A DNA stretch of 64,000 nt, taken from assembly GCA_910586065.1 (NCBI GenBank), contig CAJUGI010000001.1, forward strand, positions 1 to 64,000, written 5' to 3'. Origin of the DNA: an uncultured Christensenella sp. GTDB lineage: Bacteria > Bacillota > Clostridia > Christensenellales > Borkfalkiaceae. The translations under genes were made by a program, and so were the position numbers. A model generated the notes under the pieces. The model was not told the origin of the DNA. It was given only the letters and a program-made list of their open reading frames with translations, and did not search any database. Each line of letters opens with the position of its first letter. Position 1 is the first letter of the stretch. Positions 56,834-64,000 of the stretch are shown here, in pieces.

Positions 56834-57376
56834 ATGAAAGCAACAGGAATCGTAAGAAGAATAGACGAACTGGGAAGAGTGGTAATTCCCAAGGAAATAC
56901 GCAGTACTCTGCGCCTTAAGTCGGGCGACCCGCTTGAAATTTTTACCGACAGGGACGAGCTTATGTTAAAAAAGTATTCGCCGATAGCCACGCTTGAAAA
57001 GTTTTCCGAAGGCACGGCAAAATCGCTTTCGCAGCTTTCGGGGCACGTTGCGGTTATTTGCGACACCGACGAAGTCCTTCACGCTTCGGGGCGCGGCCAG
57101 CGCGAATTCGACGGAAAGAGCCTTTCCGAAAAAATGGACGAAATTTTAAGGGACAGAAAGAGTTATATTGCAAACGCTTCGGAAGGCGGAGACGTTGTGC
57201 CCATAGTTTCGGGACAGGAAGACGTGACTGCGCAGATTATAGTTCCCATAGTCTGCAACGGCGACTGTCTGGGAGCGGTTGCGCTCGTTTCAATGGATAA
57301 GGGCGCAAAAATCGAACCCTCCGCATGCAAACTTGCACAGCTTTCGGCAAACATATTGGCAGGACAGTTCGAATAA
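56834..57376 (+). CDS. spoVT: Stage V sporulation protein T
   Basis: A 180-residue forespore transcription regulator. The N-terminal AbrB-type swapped-hairpin domain (KATGIVRRIDELGRVVIPKEIRSTLRL, about 1-50) binds DNA, and the C-terminal GAF-like domain (about 60-178) senses an unknown ligand. In Bacillus it modulates sigma-G genes. ATG 56834 follows GAGGAG. The downstream order spoVB, mazG matches the classical spoVT-spoVB-yabN locus. This one lies upstream of sigE/sigG. Confidence 0.94.
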   Translation: MKATGIVRRIDELGRVVIPKEIRSTLRLKSGDPLEIFTDRDELMLKKYSPIATLEKFSEGTAKSLSQLSGHVAVICDTDEVLHASGRGQREFDGKSLSEKMDEILRDRKSYIANASEGGDVVPIVSGQEDVTAQIIVPIVCNGDCLGAVALVSMDKGAKIEPSACKLAQLSANILAGQFE

Positions 57377-57432
57377 GATTTCGCAAAAGCGGAGCGCTTG
57401 CCGTATAACATAATTATTTTGAAGGGTAAAGT

Positions 57433-58824
57433 ATGAAAAATTCCCGAACAACCGGACAGTCGTTTATAAAGGGCGCAATAATAATTTCGCTCGGCGGTTT
57501 CATTTCAAAGGTGCTCGGCGCCGTATACAGAATTCCCCTCACCAACATTTTAGGCGGCGAGGGAATGGGGATATACCAGATGGTATACCCCCTGTATTGT
57601 ATTCTCTTAACCGTTTCCGCTTCGGGAATACCGACGGGCATTGCGCGGCTCATTTCTTCGGGCACGGGCGACGGCGCCGAAAGAAGAGCTTTCCGTCTTT
57701 ACGGTGCGGTGGGGCTTTTGGGCACTTTGATAATGTACGCGCTATCCGTGCCGCTTGCAAGGGTGCAGGGCGAACCGGCAATAGCGCTTTGTTGCAAGCT
57801 TTTAAGTCCTTCGGTGTTCTTTGTTTCGGTTCTGTCAATCGTTCGCGGTTATTTTCAGGGTTTGGGCAATATGTATCCCACGGCTTTAACGGAAATTGCC
57901 GAACAGGTCATAAAAGTGGCCGTCGGCTGTGCGCTTTCGTATGTTTTTCGTGAAAATCTTGCGCTCGCCGTGGCGTCAACGCTTTTTGCCGTTACGGTAA
58001 GCGAGGTGGTTTCAACCGCAGCCGCGTGTCTGTGGTATTTCAGGCGCCGCAAAAAACTTCCCCTTTACCGCGTGCCCGAGCCGCCCGCAAAGGATATATT
58101 GCGCTTTACCGTGCCGCTCACGCTTACGGCAATAGCAATGCCGCTTTCACAGCTTGCCGAAAGTATTATAATCGTGCGGCTCTTAAGGGTGATAACCGAC
58201 GACGCCACCGCGCTTTACGGCATATTTTCGGGCTGTGCGATTACAATTATCAATCTGCCCGTTTCGGTAACTTACGGTCTTGCGGCGGCGGGCGTTCCGC
58301 AAATTTCGCCTCTTGCCGAAAGCGGAAATATGCCGGAAGCGAAAAAACAGTCGTTTAAAGCGCTTTTAATCACCTTTGCGGTATCTCTTCCGGCGGCGGC
58401 CGGACTGTATATTTTTGCTCCGCTTGCGGCAAAACTGATATTCGGTTCGTTAGGCGAAGAGCAGAGGGCGGTTTTAATAACGTTGATACGAATTCTCGCC
58501 GTATCGTCCGTAACGGAATCTCTGGTGCAAACCTCTTCGGCGTGCATAACCGCTTTGGGAAGCCCCGTAAAGAGCACCGTAACCCAGTGGACCACGGCAA
58601 TTCTGCGCGTGGCGCTTGCCGCGGCATTAATTAAGTTTACAAACCTTTCCGTATACGGTGCGGCGTGGGCGGCAAACTGTTCTTATTTTGTTGCTATGTT
58701 AATGAATTTCTGGTATATTATAAGGGCAGGAAAAAATCGGAGAGGTAAAAACAATGAAGATAACGCTGATAGGTTTGGGAATTTCGGAGGGCGACTTAAG
58801 CCTTCGGGCAAGGCGGGCGCTTGA
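57433..58824 (+). CDS. spoVB: Stage V sporulation protein B, MATE/MVF flippase family
   Basis: A 463-residue MOP-superfamily membrane protein with about 12 helices. FIKGAIIISLGGFISKVLGAVYRIPLTNILG at the N-terminus is the SpoVB hallmark. It is required for spore cortex formation and probably exports a peptidoglycan precursor. The last 24 residues (GKNNEDNADRFGNFGG and so on) lie in an overlap of about 70 nt with mazG and look like read-over rather than conserved protein. The GAAGGG ribosome binding site fits ATG 57433. Confidence 0.92.
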   Translation: MKNSRTTGQSFIKGAIIISLGGFISKVLGAVYRIPLTNILGGEGMGIYQMVYPLYCILLTVSASGIPTGIARLISSGTGDGAERRAFRLYGAVGLLGTLIMYALSVPLARVQGEPAIALCCKLLSPSVFFVSVLSIVRGYFQGLGNMYPTALTEIAEQVIKVAVGCALSYVFRENLALAVASTLFAVTVSEVVSTAAACLWYFRRRKKLPLYRVPEPPAKDILRFTVPLTLTAIAMPLSQLAESIIIVRLLRVITDDATALYGIFSGCAITIINLPVSVTYGLAAAGVPQISPLAESGNMPEAKKQSFKALLITFAVSLPAAAGLYIFAPLAAKLIFGSLGEEQRAVLITLIRILAVSSVTESLVQTSSACITALGSPVKSTVTQWTTAILRVALAAALIKFTNLSVYGAAWAANCSYFVAMLMNFWYIIRAGKNRRGKNNEDNADRFGNFGGRLKPSGKAGA

Positions 58825-60169
58825 TTGCGCAGATAAAATAATCGCACGCACAAACCGCACGCAGAGTTTTAATTCGTTAAAAGAGTTCAATGCGGAAACG
58901 CTTGACGGCGTTTTCGAAACCTGCCGCAACTTTGATACTCTAAACAAAAAGCTTGCCTCCGCCGTGATTAATGCGGCAAAAATGCAGAACGTTTGCTACT
59001 GTGTGGACGGCGCAGTGTGCGAGGACGAAGCCTGCAAAATCATTCTCTCCAAACATAGTGACGTAACCGTATTCGACTGCGTTTCCAAGGGAGCGCACGC
59101 CTATAACACGGCAAAACTGAAAAGCGCTGAATATACGGCTGTTTCAGCATATTCGGTAAAGGATTTAAAGTCCTGCCGCGCCGCGGTTGTGTTTGACGTG
59201 GATTGCGATATTTTAGCGCAGAACGTAAAGGAAAGACTTTCGTTTATCTTCGGCGAAGAGACGGATTGCGCGTTTATAAGGGGCGAAAAAGTCGAAAAAA
59301 TCAAAATTTACGAAATAGACAGACAAAAAAATTACGATTATACCTGCGCCGTTGCGGTTGAGGAAAAGGACTTTTTACAAAAGGACAGGTTTGATTATTC
59401 CGACCTGGAACAGATAATAAAACTCCTGCGCGCGCCGGGCGGATGCCCATGGGACAGGGCGCAGACTTCCGAAAGCATAAAAGGCAATATGATTGAGGAA
59501 GCTTACGAACTTGTGGACGCAATCGAACGCGCCGATACCGACGGAATGGAAGAGGAGACGGGCGACGTTTTGTTGCAGGCGGCTTTTCATTCGGTGCTGG
59601 CGGAGGAACGCGGCGATTTTACCGGCGGCGACGTTTTGACGCGCGTGGTTAAAAAACTCATTTTCAGGCACTCGCATATTTTCGGTAAGGATAAAGCCTC
59701 AACCGATTCCGAAGCTTTGGGCGTCTGGGAGAAAAACAAGAAAAAGGAAAAAGGTCAAAGCACCTGTTCCGAAAGCGTTCTTGCAGTGCCCTCTAATTTC
59801 CCCGCGTGTATGCGCGCGCAGAAAATTCAAAAACGCGCCGCAAAATCGGGTATGGATTTCCTTTCGCCCGTATCAGCTTCGGAAAAGCTTGGCGAAGAGG
59901 TGGGCGAACTGTTGCAGGCTTGCGTCAACGAAGACGACGGCGAAATTTTCGAAGAGGCGGGCGACGTGCTGTTTTCAGCCGTGAACACCTGCCGTCTTGC
60001 GGGCGTTGACTGCGAACAGGCTCTCCGCGCCGCGTCTGAAAAGTTTGTTAAAAGGTTTGTCGAGTTTGAAAGGATAGCAACGGAAAACGGCGAAAAAATA
60101 GACGAAATGGATAATTCCAGACAGGATTATTATTGGGCGTTGGCTAAAAATGCAGTTAAGAAAAATTAA
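58754..60169 (+). CDS. mazG: YabN-type tetrapyrrole methylase-MazG fusion
   Basis: A 471-residue fusion like YabN. The N-terminal domain (about 1-215) follows the tetrapyrrole methylase fold (ITLIGLGISEGDLSLRARRAL) but is strongly diverged and probably not a functional methylase. Two MazG domains follow, each with EExGE/EExxD metal motifs (IEEAYELVDAIERADTDGMEEETGDVLLQAAFH and LGEEVGELLQACVNEDDGEIFEEAGDVLFSAVN). MazG hydrolyses nucleoside triphosphates to monophosphates. It overlaps spoVB upstream and dus downstream, so three or four genes form an operon. Confidence 0.92.
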   Translation: MKITLIGLGISEGDLSLRARRALDCADKIIARTNRTQSFNSLKEFNAETLDGVFETCRNFDTLNKKLASAVINAAKMQNVCYCVDGAVCEDEACKIILSKHSDVTVFDCVSKGAHAYNTAKLKSAEYTAVSAYSVKDLKSCRAAVVFDVDCDILAQNVKERLSFIFGEETDCAFIRGEKVEKIKIYEIDRQKNYDYTCAVAVEEKDFLQKDRFDYSDLEQIIKLLRAPGGCPWDRAQTSESIKGNMIEEAYELVDAIERADTDGMEEETGDVLLQAAFHSVLAEERGDFTGGDVLTRVVKKLIFRHSHIFGKDKASTDSEALGVWEKNKKKEKGQSTCSESVLAVPSNFPACMRAQKIQKRAAKSGMDFLSPVSASEKLGEEVGELLQACVNEDDGEIFEEAGDVLFSAVNTCRLAGVDCEQALRAASEKFVKRFVEFERIATENGEKIDEMDNSRQDYYWALAKNAVKKN

Positions 60170-61091
60170 AATTTCAAACTTAATAACCGCAAACAACGTG
60201 TTTTTGGCTCCGCTTGCAGGCTACACCAACGCGGTGTTCCGCGAAATGTGTTTTTCGCTGGGCGCGGGGCTTACGTTTACCGAAATGGTCAGCGCAAAAG
60301 GGCTTTGTTACAACAGCGAAAAAACAAAGGAGCTTTTGTACATAACCGAGGGATATTCGGGGGTTAAAGCCTGCCAGATATTCGGAGCGGAACCAAATTA
60401 TATGCGCGCCGCCTGCGAAAGCAGGGAGCTTGCGCCTTTTGACCTGATAGATATAAATATGGGCTGTCCCGTACCCAAAATTTATAAAAACGGCGAGGGG
60501 AGCGCACTTTTAAACGACTTTAACTTGGCTTTTAAAATCATTTCCGAATGTAAAAAGAGCGGCAAAGCGATATCGGTAAAATTCCGCATAGGGCTGGATG
60601 ATTCGCATATATGTGCGGGGGAATTTGCAAAAATGTGCGAGGATGCGGGCGCGGATATGATTTGCGTGCACGGCAGAACTCGGGATAAAATCTATTCCGG
60701 CGAAGTCAACTTCAAACAAATCGCCGCCGCCAAAGCCGCGGTGAAAATTCCGGTAATAGCAAACGGCGGGGTGTTCTGCAAGGCAGACGCCGAAAAACTT
60801 TTAAAAGAAACGGGCGCCGACGGAATAGCTGCGGCGCGCGGAGCGATGTACAATCCGTGGATATTCGCCGAAATATGCGGCAAGCCCGCCGGCAACAAAA
60901 AAGCGCTTGTCGGATGGCAAATCGAAAAAACCAAAGAACTTTACGGCGAAAGATTCGCCTGCGTATTTATGCGTAAAATGCTCGGGTTCTATTTAAAGGG
61001 AACGCACGGCGCCGCCGAATCCCGCGAAAGACTTTTCAAATGCGGCACCACCGACGAACTTGTTCAACTTTTAAACGAACTTCCTCTTTAA
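60150..61091 (+). CDS. dus: tRNA-dihydrouridine synthase
   Basis: A 313-residue FMN-dependent enzyme that reduces uridines in the tRNA D-loop. The motifs are VFLAPLAGYTNAVFREMCFSLGAGLTFTEMVSAKGL near the start, INMGCPVPKIYKNGEGSALLND with the catalytic Cys (about 108), VKFRIGLDD, and DMICVHGRTRDKIYSGEVNF and NGGVFCKADA. Length fits the DusB-like bacterial type. ATG 60150 overlaps the mazG stop region by 20 nt. The terminator at 61134 separates it from spoIIGA. Confidence 0.93.
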   Translation: MQLRKIKISNLITANNVFLAPLAGYTNAVFREMCFSLGAGLTFTEMVSAKGLCYNSEKTKELLYITEGYSGVKACQIFGAEPNYMRAACESRELAPFDLIDINMGCPVPKIYKNGEGSALLNDFNLAFKIISECKKSGKAISVKFRIGLDDSHICAGEFAKMCEDAGADMICVHGRTRDKIYSGEVNFKQIAAAKAAVKIPVIANGGVFCKADAEKLLKETGADGIAAARGAMYNPWIFAEICGKPAGNKKALVGWQIEKTKELYGERFACVFMRKMLGFYLKGTHGAAESRERLFKCGTTDELVQLLNELPL

Positions 61092-61133
61092 AAGTTACAA
61101 AACGCTAAAAGTATATAAAAAAATTTACCGACA

Positions 61134-61163
61134 AAAACCGACAAATAACGTCGGTTTTTTTTA
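61134..61163 (+). terminator. Intrinsic terminator after dus
   Basis: AAACCGAC / GTCGGTTT stem with T8. The tandem ACCGACAAA strings here (reverse TTTGTCGGT) also resemble a Spo0A box, which would suit the spoIIGA promoter next door, but the match is imperfect. Confidence 0.8.
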
Positions 61164-61185
61164 TTTTACGACTAAACAAAGCCGC

Positions 61186-61191
61186 TATAAT
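61186..61191 (+). promoter_or_regulatory. -10 box of spoIIGA
   Basis: TATAAT at 61186-61191, 10 nt before ATG 61202, with no good -35 at normal spacing. This fits an activator-dependent (Spo0A) promoter, as in Bacillus spoIIG. It indicates that ATG 61202, not the in-frame ATG 61190 inside the box, starts the protein. Confidence 0.55.
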
Positions 61192-61201
61192 GCTTTTTAC
61201 G

Positions 61202-61984
61202 ATGCAGGTTTACGTTGAGCTTGCGCTCCTTGAAAATTTCTGTATGGACTTTACGCTTTTGTATGCGGCAAAGTCCGTCGTAAAAAACAGAGCCTCTAAA
61301 AAACGGCTTGCGGTTGCAGCGGCGCTTGGCGCGTGCTTTGCGGTCGTGTTTCCGCTTTTCAATCTTCCGCCCGTTTGGTCGGCGGCGATAAAAATCGTTT
61401 CGGGACTCTTAATTTGTTTAATCGCCGGCAGGTTTAAAAACTTAAAGGGGTATTTAAAGTTTACCGGTGCGTTTCTTGTTTTTACGGCGGTGCTGGGCGG
61501 CGCGCTTATCGGCGTGTTTTCGCTGGCGGGAACGGAGTATGTTCAGGGTAACGGTTATACTCTTTCATCCATACCTGTCGGTATACCGCTGTTTTGCGGA
61601 TTATTTGTTATTCTCGGTGCAAAAAAACTTGCCGCAAGGCTGAAAAAAACAGCGGCAAACGACGTTATCTGCCGCATATCCGCAGGGGAATTGCACGCGG
61701 AAGTGAAGGGTTTTTTCGATAGCGGCAACAAGGTTTACTGTCGCGGGGCGCCCGTTTCGGTACTTCCCAAAGATACCGCGCAAAAACTTTTGTCCGCCGC
61801 GCGTATAGAAAGCGGAGTAAAAATACATACTGTTGCAGGGAGTAAAAATATGGAAGTTTTTACCGCCGACAGAGTGGAAGTTGATTTCGGCACCACGAAA
61901 AAGATTTTTGAAAACGTAAAATTCGGCGTAAGTCCAAACCGTATACCGCGCGCCGTAATGCATTGCGACTTATTGGAGGAATAA
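61202..61984 (+). CDS. spoIIGA: Pro-sigma-E processing peptidase SpoIIGA
   Basis: A 260-residue membrane-bound aspartic protease that removes the pro-sequence of sigma-E in the mother cell. Five transmembrane helices (about 5-140) are followed by a cytoplasmic protease domain with GFFDSGNKVY (about 165), containing the catalytic Asp, and MHCDLLEE at the end. The stop is 1 nt from the sigE start and the GGAGG for sigE lies in its last codons, so SpoIIGA and its substrate are coupled. Confidence 0.92.
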   Translation: MQVYVELALLENFCMDFTLLYAAKSVVKNRASKKRLAVAAALGACFAVVFPLFNLPPVWSAAIKIVSGLLICLIAGRFKNLKGYLKFTGAFLVFTAVLGGALIGVFSLAGTEYVQGNGYTLSSIPVGIPLFCGLFVILGAKKLAARLKKTAANDVICRISAGELHAEVKGFFDSGNKVYCRGAPVSVLPKDTAQKLLSAARIESGVKIHTVAGSKNMEVFTADRVEVDFGTTKKIFENVKFGVSPNRIPRAVMHCDLLEE

Positions 61985-61985
61985 A

Positions 61986-62687
61986 ATGTTCGAAAAAATA
62001 AAAAACCTTCTTTTAAAACTCTTCGGCAAAAACACTCTCGACTACATATGCGGCACCGAAGCGTTGCCGTTGCCCCTTTCGCAGGAAGAGGAGAGCGATA
62101 AGATTTCACTTCTCGAAAGCGGCGACGAAACCGCCAAGGCCGACCTTGTAGAGCACAATTTGCGGCTCGTCGTTTACATAGCCAAAAAGTTTGAAGGCTC
62201 CGGCGCCGACGGCGACGATTTGGTTTCAGTGGGCACCATAGGGCTTATTAAGGCTATAAATTCGTTTAAATCCGATAAAAACATCAAACTTGCGACCTAC
62301 GCCTCGCGGTGCATCGAAAACGAAATTTTAATGTATCTCCGCAGGTTGACGCGGTTAAAGCAGGAAATAAGCTTCGACGAACCTTTAAACACCGACTGGG
62401 AGGGCAACGAACTTCTTTTATCCGACGTTATGGGAACCGACGCCGACAGCGTTTATTCCGTTCTGGAGGGCGGAGTCGAAAAGGAACTTTTAAAAAATTC
62501 CCTTTGCAAACTTTCGCAGAGAGAACAAAAAATTATGCGTATGCGCTTCGGTCTTGACGGCGGCGAGGGTATGACGCAAAAGGACGTGGCGGATAAACTC
62601 GGCATTTCACAAAGCTATATATCCCGTCTCGAAAAGAAAATAATTTCAAAACTCAAAAAAGACATTTCAAGGCAAACCGAAGTTTAA
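61986..62687 (+). CDS. sigE: RNA polymerase sigma-E factor (sporulation)
   Basis: A 233-residue sigma factor for early mother-cell transcription. The pro-region (about 1-28) precedes EEESDKISLLESGDE, region 2 with LVEHNLRLVVYIAKKFEG and GTIGLIKAINSFKSDKNIKLATYASRCIENEILMYLRR, and region 4 with MRMRFGLDGGEGMTQKDVADKLGISQSYISRLEKKII. It is complete and normal. It is cotranscribed with spoIIGA. sigG follows 66 nt downstream with its own ribosome binding site, the standard order in Firmicutes. Confidence 0.96.
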   Translation: MFEKIKNLLLKLFGKNTLDYICGTEALPLPLSQEEESDKISLLESGDETAKADLVEHNLRLVVYIAKKFEGSGADGDDLVSVGTIGLIKAINSFKSDKNIKLATYASRCIENEILMYLRRLTRLKQEISFDEPLNTDWEGNELLLSDVMGTDADSVYSVLEGGVEKELLKNSLCKLSQREQKIMRMRFGLDGGEGMTQKDVADKLGISQSYISRLEKKIISKLKKDISRQTEV

Positions 62688-62753
62688 AATTTAATTTACC
62701 CCGCACATATCCTTTGTTTTTGCAGCTTACATACTCAGTCAGGAGGGAAAAGT

Positions 62754-63041
62754 ATGTTGCAAAAAGTTGTTATATGCGGCGTGGATACGTCGGGGCTGCC
62801 GCTTCTTTCTCAAAAGGAGCAGGAAGAACTTATGATAAAGTTAAAGGCGGGCGACGCCGCCGCGCGCGAAAGGTTTATTGTGGGCAATATGCGTTTGGTG
62901 CTGTCTTTGGTGCGCAGGTTCTGGGCTAAAAAAGCCAACGCCGACGACGTGTTTCAGGCGGGCTGCGTGGGACTTATAAAGGCGATAGACAACTTCGATA
63001 TTTCCGTGGGCGTCAAGTTTTCCACTTACGCCGTTCCAATA
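62754..63041 (+). CDS. sigG: RNA polymerase sigma-G factor, 5' fragment interrupted in region 2
   Basis: The first 96 codons of the forespore sigma factor. KVVICGVDTSGLPLLSQKEQEELM and IVGNMRLVLSLVRRF, FQAGCVGLIKAIDNFD and VKFSTYAVP match sigma-G. In homologues the text continues MIIGEIRRYLRDN and so on; here after YAVPI (codon 96) it changes to unrelated MLVLRNRQKELK. Region 2 is thus cut and regions 3-4 are absent. The GGAGG ribosome binding site and start are intact. The frame happens to stay open into the foreign gene. The missing 3' part should lie beyond the window if this is an insertion. Confidence 0.92.
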
Positions 63042-63077
63042 ATGTTAGTACTGCGAAACAGACAAAAGGAGCTTAAA

Positions 63078-63950
63078 ATGACAAGAAATCAAGCACTTTT
63101 GTCTGTTTTTGCTATGTTTGAGGGTAAAAACAGCCATTTAGAAGAAATTGCAAAACTGAAAGAAGTTGCAAACGTGATGCCCTTTACGGAATGGGATGAT
63201 GCTACTGTAAAAGATGCCGTTGAGTACTTTATGTCCGTGAACGGCAGAGTCCCTACGGTAACTGATTTTAAAAAAGAGAATGGTTTACCTTCTCATCCTG
63301 TAATTAAACAACGCTACAAAATTAACTTGCATGAGTGGCTCAATAAAAATTTTCCTACATATTACAAGCCGAAGCCCACAAGGAAACAAGCATTAGAGTT
63401 TGCGTATAAAGTATTAGAGAAATTACCCGATGCACGGGCAAAAATAGGTGAACTGCTTGACGAATATCCCGTTTGTCGGTGGTCGTCAACAAATATTCTT
63501 GATGCGGTTGAAGAATTTTTCAGGCAGAATGACAGGTTGCCGTATGAAAGGGAATTTATTAAGGCTAACCATTTACCCGATTACGGACATCTGCTTTATA
63601 AATACAAGTGTGGCTTGCGTGAGTGGTACGAAACTTATTGTAATGATTTGTTTATAAAAAATGAAAGTAGGATAAAACCCGTAAGAGATTACCTTAAAGA
63701 ATTTGCCGAAGAATACGAAAGGATTAAACCTATTTCAAAAGAAGAATTTAACCGTATGCGTAATCCGGAAATATGTTGTCTTGCGGAAGTAGTAATGAAG
63801 AATACATATATTTCTAATTGGAATGAACTTTTACAAAAATGTAATCTCCAAAGATATGAAAAAGAAATACCAAAATTGATAACGGAAATGGAAGTTATTA
63901 TTTTGGACGGCAGTTTAAATGAATTATATCGATATAATATTAATGAGTAA
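63078..63950 (+). CDS. Protein with a duplicated W-x-DAVE-NGRxP-LP-EW domain, element-borne
   Basis: A 290-residue soluble protein. ATG 63078 has a good ribosome binding site, AAAAGGAG, 6 nt upstream, so it is a gene separate from sigG although the frame is open through both. Two repeats of about 55 residues are plain: one at about 37-93 with DAVEYFMSVNGRVPTVTDF and LHEWLNKNFP, another at about 128-184 with DAVEEFFRQNDRLPYEREF and LREWYETYC. The layout recalls the homing-endonuclease-associated repeat type of DNA-binding unit. No catalytic motif is visible. It may be a DNA-binding protein of the element, perhaps directing excision. Not recognised with certainty. Confidence 0.75.
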   Translation: MTRNQALLSVFAMFEGKNSHLEEIAKLKEVANVMPFTEWDDATVKDAVEYFMSVNGRVPTVTDFKKENGLPSHPVIKQRYKINLHEWLNKNFPTYYKPKPTRKQALEFAYKVLEKLPDARAKIGELLDEYPVCRWSSTNILDAVEEFFRQNDRLPYEREFIKANHLPDYGHLLYKYKCGLREWYETYCNDLFIKNESRIKPVRDYLKEFAEEYERIKPISKEEFNRMRNPEICCLAEVVMKNTYISNWNELLQKCNLQRYEKEIPKLITEMEVIILDGSLNELYRYNINE

Positions 63951-63955
63951 AATAA

Positions 63956-63988
63956 AGCTCTCACATTTTTGTGAGAGCTACTTTTTAT
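63956..63988 (+). terminator. Intrinsic terminator
   Basis: AGCTCTCAC / GTGAGAGCT stem, 6-nt loop, ACTTTTT tail, just after the element gene. Confidence 0.9.
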
Positions 63989-64000
63989 TGACAAAAAATC

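Larger units (their letters stand above)
63042..64000 (+). mobile_element. Left part of a putative element integrated in sigG
   Basis: From about 63042 the sequence is visibly more AT-rich, with codon choice unlike the flanking sporulation genes. It carries one gene (63078-63950) with its own ribosome binding site, a terminator, and at the very edge a TTGACA promoter box facing rightward. The junction lies in the codons for YAVPM, a highly conserved DNA stretch that would serve as an attachment site (around GTTCCAATAATG, 63033-63044). No recombinase is visible; it would lie beyond the window. Alternatives are misassembly or a degenerate pseudogene. Confidence 0.65.

Noticed and set aside
61134..61180. 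Spo0A box upstream of spoIIGA
   Set aside because: The tandem ACCGACAAA strings only partly fit the Spo0A consensus and are also explained by the dus terminator, so it is not listed as a separate site.

Overview
The window comes from the chromosome of an anaerobic, endospore-forming member of the Clostridia, probably an uncultured gut lineage of moderate GC content. The evidence is a dense set of sporulation and germination genes (spmA/spmB, spoIVFA/spoIVFB, a gerA/gerB/gerC operon, CotF-like coat proteins, spoVT, spoVB, a SPOCS-domain protein, spoIIGA, sigE, sigG) combined with rubredoxin, a PPi-type phosphofructokinase, a Veg homologue and many good sigma-A promoters. Species cannot be named from the sequence.

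Layout. 1-720: end of an rRNA operon (5S rRNA with terminator) and a decayed small ORF. 721-9000: DUF89 phosphatase-like gene, membrane proteins, rhomboid-like protein, DeoR regulator, cysE-cysS and an unusually short alaS. 9181-22782: MprF-type membrane protein, rplM-rpsI, PPi-phosphofructokinase, a large lipoprotein, a zinc-ribbon protein with an acidic tail, veg, SPOCS protein, ispE and a cysteine desulfurase. 22783-31700: spmA/spmB, several tiny XRE regulators with palindromic operators, metG-tatD-rsmA, and a manganese-type (yybP-ykoY-like) riboswitch before an SPFH protein. 31983-42320: spoIVFA/FB, DNA glycosylase and phospholipase-like genes, a padR-DUF1700-DUF4097 operon, and the germination receptor operon. 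42507-49144: trmB, a phosphoesterase, an MBL-fold gene broken by an in-frame TGA, a divergent carbamoyltransferase, queH, a degenerate ABC ATPase, a putative metal transporter and rubredoxin. 49546-54822: a tight five-gene run (membrane protein, methyltransferase, Hsp33, TPR and repeat proteins). 54931-63041: coat F proteins, TM2 and DUF2752 proteins, spoVT-spoVB-mazG-dus, then spoIIGA-sigE-sigG.

The most striking feature is at the right edge. sigG is intact only up to the conserved region 2 motif ending in YAVP (about 63041). It is then replaced by AT-rich foreign sequence carrying a gene with its own ribosome binding site and an internally repeated domain. This looks like the left end of an element integrated in the forespore sigma factor gene. 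It is comparable in principle to the skin element in sigK and may be excised during sporulation.

Other points of interest: several promoters whose -10 box lies 6 nt before the start codon, implying leaderless mRNAs (DUF89 gene, ispE, gerA, trmB); a family of dispersed intergenic repeats; and six solitary small XRE regulators, several of them facing sequence that ends in a GC-rich hairpin. No tRNA gene or CRISPR array was recognised.
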